A stretch of 64,000 nucleotides of DNA from Acidovorax sp. sic0104 (GTDB taxonomy: Bacteria; Pseudomonadota; Gammaproteobacteria; Burkholderiales; Burkholderiaceae_C). The first letter of the stretch is position 1. Every line of letters begins with the position of its first letter. Of the stretch, positions 16,486 to 25,039 are shown in pieces. Both the position numbers and the translations under genes were made by a program. The DNA lies in NCBI RefSeq assembly GCF_019219095.1, contig NZ_JAHUWH010000009.1:175090-239089 (forward strand), in the 5' to 3' direction. The notes under the pieces are model-generated. The model was not told the origin of the DNA and searched no databases. It saw nothing but the letters and a program-made list of their open reading frames with translations.

Positions 16486-17208
16486 TCAGCCGGGCAGCGC
16501 TGCGGCGCAGCCGAACCAGCGCGGCAGGTGCCCGTGCGCCGCTTCCAGAGAGGAGAGCACGCCGTGGCAGCCCGCCGCCACCTCGTCGCAGGGGTGCTTG
16601 AGATCGGGCACCACCACAACGGCCACCCCGGCCGCCTGCGCGGCGCGCGCACCGTTCTCGCTGTCCTCGAACGCCAGGCAGTCGGCAGGGTCCACACGCA
16701 GCCGCTCGGCGGCCAGCCGGTACAGGGCGGGGTCGGGCTTGCCGCGTTCCACCTCGTTGCCGCCTGCCAGGGCCTGGAAGTGGTGAAGCACGCCCACGCG
16801 GGCAAGGCGGTGCTCGATCTCGTCGCGTCGCGACGACGATGCCACCGCGCACGGGACGCCGGCATCGCGCAGCGCGTGCAGCAGCAAGGCAGCACCGGGC
16901 TTGATGGGAAAGATCGGCTCGGCGCCAATGTCGTCAAGGCGTGCCGCAACCTCACGCCGCACCTTGTCGAACATGGCGCTTCCGCCCAGCATAGCGGCCA
17001 GCATGGCGTCGGATTCGGGCGAGGCTCTGCCCACCACCTGCAGGTAGTCCACCTCGGCCAACGCGCAGTCGAGGGCGCGCGCGGCGTCTAGCCAGGCGCG
17101 CAGGGTCACGCGCTCGGAGTCCACCAGCAGGCCGTCCATGTCGAAGATGGCTGCACGGAAGCGCCGCACGCTCTGTCGCACATCGGAAAAGGGTAAATTG
17201 CTCTGCAT
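16486..17208 (-). CDS. HAD-superfamily phosphatase (beta-PGM/Gph-like)
   Basis: 240 residues from the ATG at 17208. Motif I is AAIFDMDGLLVDSERV, motif II is AVASSSRRDE, lysine motif III is ERGKPDPALY and motif IV is CLAFEDSENGARAA, the full set of a subfamily IA HAD hydrolase. The substrate could be a sugar phosphate or phosphoglycolate; it cannot be told from sequence. A longer frame starts at 17289, overlapping the radical SAM stop, but that stretch contains dispersed repeat copy B, so the shorter start is preferred. Confidence 0.87.
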   Translation of the reverse strand: MQSNLPFSDVRQSVRRFRAAIFDMDGLLVDSERVTLRAWLDAARALDCALAEVDYLQVVGRASPESDAMLAAMLGGSAMFDKVRREVAARLDDIGAEPIFPIKPGAALLLHALRDAGVPCAVASSSRRDEIEHRLARVGVLHHFQALAGGNEVERGKPDPALYRLAAERLRVDPADCLAFEDSENGARAAQAAGVAVVVVPDLKHPCDEVAAGCHGVLSSLEAAHGHLPRWFGCAAALPG

Positions 17209-17255
17209 TTGATAGCTGATTACGCTTTGTACGAGCGCGCTAGAGGCCAGTTTGA
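17198..17255 (+). repeat. Dispersed ~58-bp repeat, copy B
   Basis: Plus-strand reading starts with TTGCT, then ATAGC and ACGCT in the shared 29-base frame, followed by GAGCGCG and GAGGCC blocks and TTTGA. It overlaps the start region of the HAD gene. Confidence 0.65.
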
Positions 17256-17281
17256 TGGAGTATTTGACGGCCAGATCCGCC

Positions 17282-19207
17282 TCACCCACGCTCCCGCAGT
17301 GCCCGCTCGATCCGATCCCGCCGCACCGTCGTCTTGGGCACCTTGAACGGGAACCACATGCGCACGTCTTCCTCCAGCCCGATGCCGTGCATGTAGTTGT
17401 AGATGGCCTTCTTCAGGCCTGCGCCCAGCGTGTCGTGGTCCACGCCCGTGGGGTCGATGAAAGCCACGTCGTTCTTGGCGAAGTCACCCGGTGGCAGGGG
17501 GGCGAGCGTCACGCCGTACTCCTCGGGGTTCTTGCCCACGGGTGAATGCACGGTGCAGGCAAAGCGGTGGAAGAAGCCGCTCTGGATGCATCCGTTGGCA
17601 AACAGCTGGCGCACATATTCGAGCGCGTCCACCGTGTCCTGCACGGTCTGCGTCGGAAAGCCGTACATCAGGTACGCATGCACCAGGATGCCCGCGTCGG
17701 TAAAGGCCTTGGTCACGCGCGCCACCTGGTCCACCGACACGCCTTTTTTCATGAGGTTCAAGAGTCTGTCCGACGCCACCTCCAGCCCGCCCGAGATCGC
17801 GATGCAGCCGCTGTCGGCCATCAGCTCGGCCAGATCGGGCGTGAAGGTTTTCTCGAACCGCACGTTGCCCCACCAACTGATGCCGGCATTGCGCGCGATG
17901 AGTTCTGTGGCCAGCGCCTTCAGGGCCTTGGGCGGCGCGGCCTCGTCCACGAAGTGAAATCCGGTTTGCCCCGTCTCGCGCACGATGGCTTCGATGCGGT
18001 CGGCCAGCACGGCGGCGCTGGCGCCCTCATAGCGGCTGATGTAGTCCAGGCTCACGTCGCAGAAACTGCACTTCTTCCAGTAGCAGCCGTGCGCCACGGT
18101 GAGCTTGTTCCAGCGCCCATCGCTCCACAGCCGGTGCATGGGGTTGAGCATGTCCAGCAGCGACAGGTAGCGATCCAGCGGCAGGCCGTCCCAGGTGGGT
18201 GTGCCCACCTCGGCAAAGGCGATGTCGGCCTCCATCATGTTGATGTACTGCACCGCGCCGTTGTCGCCGCGCACGAAGGTGCGCACCAAGCGCTGGCGGC
18301 CGCGTTCGCCGCGCAGGTGTTCCAGCAGCGCCAGCAGCGGGCGCTCGCCCGCGTCCAGCGTCACGTAGTCGAAGTGGTCGAACACGCGCGGGTCGGCCAG
18401 CTCGCGCAGCTCGGTGTTCACAAAACCGCCGCCCAGAACGGTGGCGATGTGCGGGTGCCGCGCCTTGATGGCCTGGGCGATGCGGAACGCCGCATACACG
18501 GACCCGGGGAACGGCACGGACAGCAGCACCACCGTTGGCTGGTGCTTGGCAATGGCCTCGTGCGTGAGCTGCTCCAGCAGCTCGTCCACCAGTGTGGAAG
18601 GGGCAGCGAGTGCCGTGGCCAGCGGGTCGAACGTGGGCTGGCTGCCCGCCAGCGATTCGGCATAGCGCACGAACTCAAAGCGCTCGTCCACCGCGTCGCG
18701 CAGCACGTCGGCCAGGTCGTTCAGATACAGCGTGGCCAGGTGCTTGGCCTTGTCGGTCAGGCCCAAAGCGCCAAAGGCCCAGCCCAGCGGGTCGCCACCC
18801 TCGTCATCCACGTACACATCCAGCGTGGCAAACCGGGGGCCCTCGGGCAGGTAGTTGCGGCCCACGATGCGGTGTGCCAGCGTGCTGTCGCGCCCCTGCA
18901 GAAAGGCAATGGCGGGGCCGATGGTGGCGAGGTAGCGGTCTCTTTGCGCCGCAAAACTTTGCACGGCGGGGCTCTGCTTCTTGGCAGGCAGCGCGTCCAC
19001 CTTGGCTGCCACGGCCTTCAGGCCCTCGGGCGAGAGCAACTGCAGCACCAGCGCCAATGCCAGGTCCTCCTGGAACGCCGTCACCCCCCGCGAGCGCAGA
19101 AAGCCCGTGAGGTAGGCGGTGGAGGGGTACGGCGTGTTCAGCTGCGTCATCGGGGGGATGACGGAGAGCACGCGCTGGGCGGGTGAGGCGGGGGCGACGG
19201 CAGACAT
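17282..19207 (-). CDS. Radical SAM protein with N-terminal B12-binding-like region
   Basis: 641 residues. The N-terminal ~300 residues have a Rossmann-like pattern (VVLLSVPFPGSVYAAFRIAQ, ATVLGGGFVNTELREL), resembling cobalamin-binding domains though without a clear DxHxxG motif. The radical SAM cluster is in VAHGCYWKKCSFCDV at about residue 375, with spacing CX4CX2C rather than the usual CX3CX2C. SISGG-like ISGGLEVASDR and AYLMYGFPTQT follow. Substrate unknown. The ATG at 19207 is preferred to a TTG five codons earlier. Downstream it is close to the HAD gene. Confidence 0.85.
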   Translation of the reverse strand: MSAVAPASPAQRVLSVIPPMTQLNTPYPSTAYLTGFLRSRGVTAFQEDLALALVLQLLSPEGLKAVAAKVDALPAKKQSPAVQSFAAQRDRYLATIGPAIAFLQGRDSTLAHRIVGRNYLPEGPRFATLDVYVDDEGGDPLGWAFGALGLTDKAKHLATLYLNDLADVLRDAVDERFEFVRYAESLAGSQPTFDPLATALAAPSTLVDELLEQLTHEAIAKHQPTVVLLSVPFPGSVYAAFRIAQAIKARHPHIATVLGGGFVNTELRELADPRVFDHFDYVTLDAGERPLLALLEHLRGERGRQRLVRTFVRGDNGAVQYINMMEADIAFAEVGTPTWDGLPLDRYLSLLDMLNPMHRLWSDGRWNKLTVAHGCYWKKCSFCDVSLDYISRYEGASAAVLADRIEAIVRETGQTGFHFVDEAAPPKALKALATELIARNAGISWWGNVRFEKTFTPDLAELMADSGCIAISGGLEVASDRLLNLMKKGVSVDQVARVTKAFTDAGILVHAYLMYGFPTQTVQDTVDALEYVRQLFANGCIQSGFFHRFACTVHSPVGKNPEEYGVTLAPLPPGDFAKNDVAFIDPTGVDHDTLGAGLKKAIYNYMHGIGLEEDVRMWFPFKVPKTTVRRDRIERALRERG

Positions 19208-19345
19208 GGTGGAAACGGGCAATGGGGCGATGCGGTGCCGCCGCAGGGGTCGTGGAAGCCTGGATTATCCCGGCCCGGCTTTACCCCTGGTGGGCAGGGG
19301 GTGCCGGGGGCACCGCAGCCGCGCCGGGTGTGCCGCTAGGGATGT

Positions 19346-19494
19346 CCTGCATCACCCTCGCGAGTCGGTGGTAGTGCGGATCAGGACAGGCCGCAAGGCG
19401 TCTTTTTGCAGCCAATAGCGGGCTATTGGCAAGAAAAGCAACGCAGCGGACTGCCTGAGACCGCGCTATCACAGACCGCAGGGAGTGATGCAGG
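19346..19494. repeat. 149-bp near-palindromic element (MITE-like)
   Basis: The ends are exact inverted repeats CCTGCATCAC and GTGATGCAGG. The centre is GCCAATAGC-GG-GCTATTGGC (19411-19430). The two ~70-base arms stay similar along their whole length, so the element folds into one long hairpin. It ends at the base before the carbonic anhydrase stop codon. No coding capacity. Confidence 0.75.
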
Positions 19495-20022
19495 TCATCC
19501 CTGGTAGTTGTTCTTCACCCGCACATAGTGCTCGGCCGAATACTTGAGGTATGCGATCTCGGCGTCGGTGAGCGCGCGCTGGCGCACCGCCGGGCGGCCG
19601 ATGTAGAGGTAGCCGCTCTCCAGCACCTTGCCGGGCGAGACCAGGCTGCCCGCGCCCAGCATCACGCGGTCTTCGATGATGGCGTCGTCCATCACGATGG
19701 AGCCCATGCCGATGAGGCATTCGTTGCCGATGCGGCAACCGTGCAGGATCACCGAATGGCCCACCGTGACGTAGTCGCCGATGACCAGCGGCGAGCCTTC
19801 GGGCTTGCTGGCGTTGCGGTGCGAGACATGGCCCATGGTCAGGTCCTGCACGTTGCTGCACACGCCCACGGTGATGCGGTTCACATCGCCGCGCAGCACG
19901 GCGTTGCACCACACCGAGCTGTCGCGGCCCAGCGTGACGTCGCCGATGACCTGGGCAGAGTCGTGGAGGAAAACGCCGGTGTCCAGAACCGGGGCGGTGT
20001 CGAGGTAGGGGGCGATGGGCAT
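19495..20022 (-). CDS. Gamma-carbonic anhydrase-like left-handed beta-helix protein
   Basis: 175 residues built of hexapeptide repeats (VIGDVTLGRDSSVWCNAVLR, VTVGHSVILHGCRIGNECLI). Metal-ligand histidines are visible in MGHVSHR and VGHSVILHG. This matches the YrdA/CaiE/PaaY group of gamma-class carbonic anhydrases, which are trimers binding zinc or iron; many members have unproven activity. The stop codon directly abuts the 149-bp palindromic element, which may serve as its transcript end. Confidence 0.9.
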   Translation of the reverse strand: MPIAPYLDTAPVLDTGVFLHDSAQVIGDVTLGRDSSVWCNAVLRGDVNRITVGVCSNVQDLTMGHVSHRNASKPEGSPLVIGDYVTVGHSVILHGCRIGNECLIGMGSIVMDDAIIEDRVMLGAGSLVSPGKVLESGYLYIGRPAVRQRALTDAEIAYLKYSAEHYVRVKNNYQG

Positions 20023-20109
20023 CTTGGTGTCAGGCTGCGTGGACAGAACGGGCGAGCGTAGTGCAAATCGCTCCTCACGCTGGCTTGCTGGCCAGGGTGG
20101 TGGCGTTGG

Positions 20110-20847
20110 TCAGCGCGCCGGGGCGCGGCGAGGAGCAGGTCTCGCAGAGGTTGCAACAGGGGCTGCCACCGCCTTGCCCGTGCTTCCAGGCTTGGCTTTT
20201 TTGGCGGGGGCCTTGGCCTCCTGGGTGGGCGCGACGTAGAACCCCAGGAACATGTCCACCGCATCCCCCACCACTTGCGCTTGCTGTGCGGCGCTCAAGG
20301 GCGGCTGGCCCATGGCCAGCTGGGGCCAGAACGCGAAGGCTTTGACCATGCCCTGCAGTTGCTGCGCGGCATAGGGCACGTCCATGGCGGTGCGCAGGCG
20401 GCCGTCCTGCTGGGCGGCGCGCAGCCAGCGCGGCAGGCCCTCTTCCTTGGCCGATAGCTTGGCGGTGATGCCGCGCGCTCGCTCGGGGGCGTGCATCATG
20501 TCGGCCATGGCCACGCGGCTCAGGTCGATGAAGCTCGCGTCGTTGAGCAGGCGCATCTTTTGCGCCAGCAGCTCCAGCAACTGGTCGCGCAGCGGGCGCG
20601 TGGGGGTGTAGGCCAACTCGTCTGGCGACTGGCTGCGCTCCCACATCAGCAGCAGGATGGCTTCGAACAGCTCTTCCTTGCTCGGGAAGTGGTTGTACAC
20701 CGTGCGTTTGGACACATCCGCTGCTGCGGCCACGCGGTCCATGCTGGTGCCGTTGAAGCCGTGTTCGCGGAACTCGCCGATGGCGGCCTGCACGATGGCA
20801 TCGCGCTTGCGGTCGGTCAGGCGAGGGGTGGACTGGGAGGCGGTCAT
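20110..20847 (-). CDS. TetR/AcrR-family regulator
   Basis: 245 residues. N-terminal HTH: KRDAIVQAAIGEFREHGFNG, TSMDRVAAAADVSKRTVYNHFPSKEELF. The C-terminal ligand domain includes LRDQLLELLAQKMRLL and DMFLGFYVAP, and the last ~35 residues are a basic Lys/Ala/Pro tail. It is divergent from the metallo-hydrolase gene and two palindromes lie between them, so autoregulation and control of that neighbour are likely. The start was set at ATG 20847; a TTG two codons upstream is less likely. Confidence 0.9.
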   Translation of the reverse strand: MTASQSTPRLTDRKRDAIVQAAIGEFREHGFNGTSMDRVAAAADVSKRTVYNHFPSKEELFEAILLLMWERSQSPDELAYTPTRPLRDQLLELLAQKMRLLNDASFIDLSRVAMADMMHAPERARGITAKLSAKEEGLPRWLRAAQQDGRLRTAMDVPYAAQQLQGMVKAFAFWPQLAMGQPPLSAAQQAQVVGDAVDMFLGFYVAPTQEAKAPAKKAKPGSTGKAVAAPVATSARPAPRRAPAR

Positions 20848-20865
20848 GCGCAAATTTTACACCGG

Positions 20866-20907
20866 GTAGTTTACTTTTCCAGAAAGTGAACTACACTGTG
20901 CAGTGTA
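20866..20907. promoter_or_regulatory. Two palindromic operators between TetR and MBL genes
   Basis: GTAGTTTACTTT (20866-20877) pairs with AAAGTGAACTAC (20883-20894) with one mismatch. TACACTG and CAGTGTA (20892-20907) form a second dyad that overlaps the first arm. Both sit directly upstream of the TetR start codon and within the likely promoter of the divergent gene. Confidence 0.7.
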
Positions 20908-20927
20908 ATTTCTATGTCGCAGATCCG

Positions 20928-22109
20928 GTGTCACTCTCCATCGTCCCCCGCCGCCGTCTGCTCCCGGCACTTTGTGTCGTCTTCGTTGTACTGATCGCCA
21001 TGGCCTACAGCCTCTTTTCCCGCGCCGCCCAGCCGGTCGCCGCCTATGAACAGTCGCCGCAGTTTGCGGGTGGCAAGTTTCGCAACGTGGCACCCCGCCA
21101 TGCGCTGGGCGCCCTCAAGACGCTGCAGGTGATGTGGCGCTTTGCCACCGGCAAGCCCGACGACTCGGTGCCGCAACAGCCCGTGCCGGTGTATGCGGTG
21201 ATGCGGTCAGACCTGCTGGCCGCGCCCGACGTGAGCCTGTGGCGCCTGGGGCACTCCACGCTGCTCTTCAAGATCAACGGCCAGTTCTGGCTGACCGACC
21301 CGGTGTTTTCCGAGCGCGCCTCGCCGTTCCAGTTCCTGGGCCCCAAGCGCTTTCACGCGCCGCCCATCACCATCGACGAGCTGCCACCCATCACCGGCGT
21401 GATCCTGTCGCACGACCACTACGACCACCTGGACTACGCCGCCATCCAGAAGCTCGCGCCCAAGGTGGAGCACTTCATCACGCCGCTGGGCGTGGGCGAC
21501 CGGCTCATCGGCTGGGGCGTGCCGGCGGCCAAGGTGCAGCAGTTTGACTGGTGGCAGGGCACCACCATCGGCGGGCTGCAGCTGGTGGCCACGCCTGCGC
21601 AGCATTTTTCGGGCCGGGGCCTGTCGGACGGCAACAGCACGCTGTGGGCCTCGTGGGTGCTGATCGCGGGCCAGGGCGCCGATCAGGTCCGCGTCTTCTT
21701 CAGTGGCGACACGGGCTACTTCGACGGCTTCAAGGCCATTGGTGAGCGGTTCGGCCCGTTCGATCTGACGCTGATCGAAACGGGCGCCTACAACGCCGAC
21801 TGGCCCGACATCCACATGCACCCCGAGGAGAGCCTGCAGGCCCATCTGGACGTGAAGGGGCGCCATCTGTTCCCCATCCACAACGGCACGTTCGACCTCT
21901 CGCTGCACCCGTGGGTGGAGCCGTTCGAGCGCATCACCGCGCTCGCAGCGGCAGCGCAGGTGCCGCTGGTGGCTCCCATCATGGGCGAGCGGCTGGACAT
22001 CCGGGCGCCTGAGCTGTCCACACACTGGTGGCGCAAGGTGGAGCCGCAGGCTGTGGTTCAGACGGAGGGCCTGGGCACGACCCTGGCTCCGCAGCCCGGC
22101 GCGTGGTGA
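20928..22109 (+). CDS. MBL-fold metallo-hydrolase (NAPE-PLD/UlaG-like)
   Basis: About 393 residues. N-terminal membrane anchor or signal RRRLLPALCVVFVVLIAMAY (residues ~8-27). Metal-binding motif SHDHYDHLDY, further ligands in PAQHFSGRG, FSGDTGYFDG, and the closing FPIHNGTFDLSLH. These fit the NAPE-phospholipase D-like branch of the metallo-beta-lactamase fold, a probable periplasm-facing lipid hydrolase. The GTG at 20928 is chosen since a GTG at 20886 lies inside the operator; ATG 21000 would lose the anchor. Probable target of the divergent TetR protein. Confidence 0.85.
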   Translation: MSLSIVPRRRLLPALCVVFVVLIAMAYSLFSRAAQPVAAYEQSPQFAGGKFRNVAPRHALGALKTLQVMWRFATGKPDDSVPQQPVPVYAVMRSDLLAAPDVSLWRLGHSTLLFKINGQFWLTDPVFSERASPFQFLGPKRFHAPPITIDELPPITGVILSHDHYDHLDYAAIQKLAPKVEHFITPLGVGDRLIGWGVPAAKVQQFDWWQGTTIGGLQLVATPAQHFSGRGLSDGNSTLWASWVLIAGQGADQVRVFFSGDTGYFDGFKAIGERFGPFDLTLIETGAYNADWPDIHMHPEESLQAHLDVKGRHLFPIHNGTFDLSLHPWVEPFERITALAAAAQVPLVAPIMGERLDIRAPELSTHWWRKVEPQAVVQTEGLGTTLAPQPGAW

Positions 22110-22125
22110 TGCACCAGCGCCCACA

Positions 22126-23598
22126 TCACCGCTGACGCACGAGGCCGCCCACCAAGCGAGCGGCTGCGCGGATCTCTGCATCGTCAAACCCCGCATAGCC
22201 CAGCAGCCAGCCCCGGCGTGCCGACTGCATCGCATAGCGCGACAGCGGCGCCAGCATCACGCCCGCCGCCAGCGCCTTGCGGCTCAGGGTTTCGTCGTCG
22301 GTGCCGGGTGCTACCTCGTGCAGCAGGTGCATGCCACGATCGCTGGCGGCCAGTTGCCAGGCGCCGTTGCTGGCCTCGGCCAGTGCGGTGCGCAGCGTGT
22401 GTTGCCGCTGCAGGTACAGCTCGCGCATCTGGCGCAGATGCCGTAGCAGATGGCCTTCGGCAATGAAGCGTGCCAGCACGGCCTGCGTGTCGCCCGGTGC
22501 GTGCCGGTCGGTGATGGCGCGGGCCATGGCAAACGCCTCCACCAGAGCAGGCGGCACCACCACGAAGCCCAGGCGCAGGCCGGGGTGCAGCGTCTTGCTG
22601 AAGGTGCCCACGTACAACACGCGCTCCGAGCCCGGCAGGCTGCACAGCGCGGGCACACGCTGGGCCGCGCTGCCAAACTGGAATTCGCCGTCGTAGTCGT
22701 CCTCCACCACCCAGGCATCGTGCGTGCGGGCCCAGTGCAGCAAGGCCTGGCGCCGTGCCAGGTGCATGCACACCCCGGTGGGGAACTGGTGCGTGGGCGT
22801 GACCACGGCCATGCGTGCGCCGGGCCACTGCGCGGCGCCTGCGGCTATGCGCAGGCCCTGGGCATCCAGCGCCACGGGCCGCGCCAGCACGCCGTGGCCC
22901 AGCAGGCTGGCGCGGATGCCTGGGTAGCCAGGGTCTTCCACCAGCACCTCATCGCCCACGTCCAGCAGCAGCCGCGCGATCAGGTCGATGCCCTGCTGCG
23001 AGCCCGAGCACACCACCACCTGCGCCGCATCGCAGCGGATGCCGCGCGACGCCCACAGCCACAGTGCCACGGCCTGGCGCAGTTCGGGGTCGCCCGCAGG
23101 GTCCAGGTACTGTGCGCGTGCGCTGCGCTGGCCGGGGCTGGCCTGGCGCGCCAGGCGGTCCCACAGCGCAAACGGAAACGTGTCCACCTCGGGCGCGCCA
23201 ATGCGGAATGCGCGCGCTGCCACATGCGGAGGCCGCCAGCGCGCCGCCGTCTCGGCAATGAGCTGCCCGCGCTTCGACAGCCCGCGCGGCGGCGCCACCA
23301 GTCCCTGCGCCGGGGCCGTGCCCGCGGCCTCGGACACATAGGTGCCGTCGCCCACCCGCGCTTCCACGTAGCCCTCGGCCTGCAGGCGCTGCACGGCCCA
23401 GAGCACCGTGTTGCGCGACACACCCAGGCCGGCCGCATGCTCGCGCGACGGCGGCAGGCGCGTGCCCGCAGGCAACCGCCCTTGCTCGATGGCGCTGCGC
23501 AACTGCTCGTACACCTGCTGGCGCAACAGGCCTGGGCGTGGGCTGGGTGCGCCCGCGGCGGCGGTGGGCGCCTTGGGATTGGCTCTGGCAACCGGCAT
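22126..23598 (-). CDS. MocR-type GntR regulator with aminotransferase domain
   Basis: 490 residues. N-terminal winged HTH: LRQQVYEQLRSAIEQGRLPA, TRLPPSREHAAGLGVSRNTV. The C-terminal two-thirds is a fold-type I aminotransferase with DDYDGEF and the PLP-lysine region VGTFSKTLHPGLRLGF. MocR proteins such as PdxR and GabR sense PLP or amino-compounds and control the divergent gene. Here the divergent gene is OsmC-like, followed by PaiB. The ATG at 23598 was chosen for its upstream AAGGGG; earlier in-frame ATGs exist to 23757. Confidence 0.88.
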   Translation of the reverse strand: MPVARANPKAPTAAAGAPSPRPGLLRQQVYEQLRSAIEQGRLPAGTRLPPSREHAAGLGVSRNTVLWAVQRLQAEGYVEARVGDGTYVSEAAGTAPAQGLVAPPRGLSKRGQLIAETAARWRPPHVAARAFRIGAPEVDTFPFALWDRLARQASPGQRSARAQYLDPAGDPELRQAVALWLWASRGIRCDAAQVVVCSGSQQGIDLIARLLLDVGDEVLVEDPGYPGIRASLLGHGVLARPVALDAQGLRIAAGAAQWPGARMAVVTPTHQFPTGVCMHLARRQALLHWARTHDAWVVEDDYDGEFQFGSAAQRVPALCSLPGSERVLYVGTFSKTLHPGLRLGFVVVPPALVEAFAMARAITDRHAPGDTQAVLARFIAEGHLLRHLRQMRELYLQRQHTLRTALAEASNGAWQLAASDRGMHLLHEVAPGTDDETLSRKALAAGVMLAPLSRYAMQSARRGWLLGYAGFDDAEIRAAARLVGGLVRQR

Positions 23599-23698
23599 GA
23601 ATTGGCCCCTTGGTTGTGGCAATGCAGCCATAAACTGAAGAACCATTTTAGAAACCATCCGGGCTGCCTGCGACGCCCGGTCCCACAAGAAAGATCCT

Positions 23699-24178
23699 AT
23701 GGCCGAGCACACCGCCACCATCGCCTGGTCCCGTGGCAGCGACGACTTTCTGGACAAGCGCTACCACCGCGCACACAGCTGGCAATTCGATGGCGGCGCC
23801 GTGGTGGCCGGGTCGTCATCGCCGCATGTGGTGCCGCTGCCCTACTCCGACGCTTCGGCGGTGGACCCCGAAGAAGCCTACGTGGCTGCGCTCGCGAGCT
23901 GCCACATGCTGTGGTTCCTGGACTTCGCCTGCCGCGCCGGCTGGCGCGTGGACAGCTACACCGATGCCGCCGTGGGCACCATGGCCAAGGATGCTGAGGG
24001 CCGCCTGGTCGTCGCGCGCGTGCAGCTGCGGCCCATCACGCGCTTCGACGCCGCGCACGCGCCCGGCAGCGAGGTGCTGGCCGACCTGCACCACCAGGCG
24101 CACGCGGCGTGCTTTCTGGCCAACTCGGTCAAGACGCAGATCGACTGCGCGCCCGTGCTGGAAGTGGGAGGGGCCTGA
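23699..24178 (+). CDS. OsmC-family protein
   Basis: 159 residues. The two redox cysteines of the OsmC/Ohr family are present in LASCHMLWFLDFA and AACFLANSV, each in its usual setting. The family reduces organic hydroperoxides with cysteine chemistry. It is divergent from the MocR regulator (about 100 bp between start codons) and its stop overlaps the PaiB-like start (TGACATGA region), so the pair is probably one unit controlled by that regulator. Confidence 0.9.
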   Translation: MAEHTATIAWSRGSDDFLDKRYHRAHSWQFDGGAVVAGSSSPHVVPLPYSDASAVDPEEAYVAALASCHMLWFLDFACRAGWRVDSYTDAAVGTMAKDAEGRLVVARVQLRPITRFDAAHAPGSEVLADLHHQAHAACFLANSVKTQIDCAPVLEVGGA

Positions 24179-24179
24179 C

Positions 24180-24818
24180 ATGACCATTGCCAACCGCCAG
24201 TTCCAGGTGACCGACGCCGCCGTCCTGTACGGCCTGGTGCAGGCCCAGCCCCTGGCCACCCTGGTCGTCTCCCAAGAGGGCTCGATGCACGTCAACCACG
24301 TGCCGCTGTACCTCGACCCCACGCGCGGCCCGCACGGTACGCTGGTCGGCCACGTAGGGCGCGGCAACGGCGTGTGGCCGCTGTTGCCGCAGCATGCGGT
24401 GGCGGTGTTCCACGGCCCGCAGGCCTACGTGTCGCCGTCGTGGTACCCGTCCAAGGCCGTCGATGGCAAGCAGGTGCCCACCTGGAACTACGCCACGGTG
24501 CACGCCCACGGCACGCTCAGCGCGGTGGACGGCGACCCCGAGCGCCTGCGCGCGATCCTGCACAGGCTGACCGAGGCTCACGAGGCGCACCGCCCGCACC
24601 CCTGGCACGTGGACGATGCGCCTGTCGACTACCTGCACAAACTGCTGGGCGCCATCGTGGGCGTGGAGCTGGCGGTGGAGCGCTGGGAAGGGGTCTGGAA
24701 GGTGAGCCAGAACCGCACGGACACGGACCGCGCCGGCGTCGTTCAGGGGCTGACGGCGGAAGGCACGGCGCAAGCGCTGGCCATGGCGGCGCTGGTGGAA
24801 CGAGGGCCGGGCATCTAG
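24180..24818 (+). CDS. PaiB-like FMN-binding protein
   Basis: 212 residues. HVNHVPLYLD, LVGHVGRGNGVW, HGPQAYVSPSWYPSK and VPTWNYATVHAHG are the hallmarks of the PaiB family (FMN-binding split barrel, described as negative regulators of protease and sporulation genes in Bacillus). In Gram-negatives the role is unclear and flavin-dependent reductase activity is possible. It directly follows the OsmC gene. Confidence 0.9.
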   Translation: MTIANRQFQVTDAAVLYGLVQAQPLATLVVSQEGSMHVNHVPLYLDPTRGPHGTLVGHVGRGNGVWPLLPQHAVAVFHGPQAYVSPSWYPSKAVDGKQVPTWNYATVHAHGTLSAVDGDPERLRAILHRLTEAHEAHRPHPWHVDDAPVDYLHKLLGAIVGVELAVERWEGVWKVSQNRTDTDRAGVVQGLTAEGTAQALAMAALVERGPGI

Positions 24819-24825
24819 CCACTGA

Positions 24826-24883
24826 TTGCTATCATATAAATAGCACTTGGCGCTTTGTGGTAGAGCCATAGAGCCTGTTTTTA
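24826..24883 (+). repeat. Dispersed ~58-bp repeat, copy C
   Basis: Starts TTGCT, then ATAGC and GCGCT at the shared spacing, followed by a GAGCC/GAGCCT block and TTTTTA. It begins 7 bp after the PaiB-like stop codon. Confidence 0.65.
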
Positions 24884-24909
24884 CCCAAAAGCGTCAGCAT
24901 CCAACCGTA

Positions 24910-24969
24910 CCGTTCGGGCTGAGCTTGCCGAAGCCTTGCGAGGCGCTTCGACAGGCTCAGCGTGAACGG
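24910..24969. repeat. 25-bp imperfect inverted repeat
   Basis: CCGTTCGGGCTGAGCTTGCC (arm 24910-24934) and GACAGGCTCAGCGTGAACGG (arm 24945-24969) pair with few mismatches around a 10-base loop. The TTCGACAGGCTCAG block is a widespread REP-like sequence. It lies between convergent genes and may end both transcripts. Confidence 0.7.
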
Positions 24970-25039
24970 CAATGGGGGCGGGGTGGTGATGGCAGGGCAT
25001 GACGTGAAGCCCGGCACCAGCCGTGGCAACCCCACGGCA

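Noticed and set aside
17546..19186. 546-codon plus-strand frame opposite the radical SAM gene
   Set aside because: High-GC shadow with no recognisable motif.
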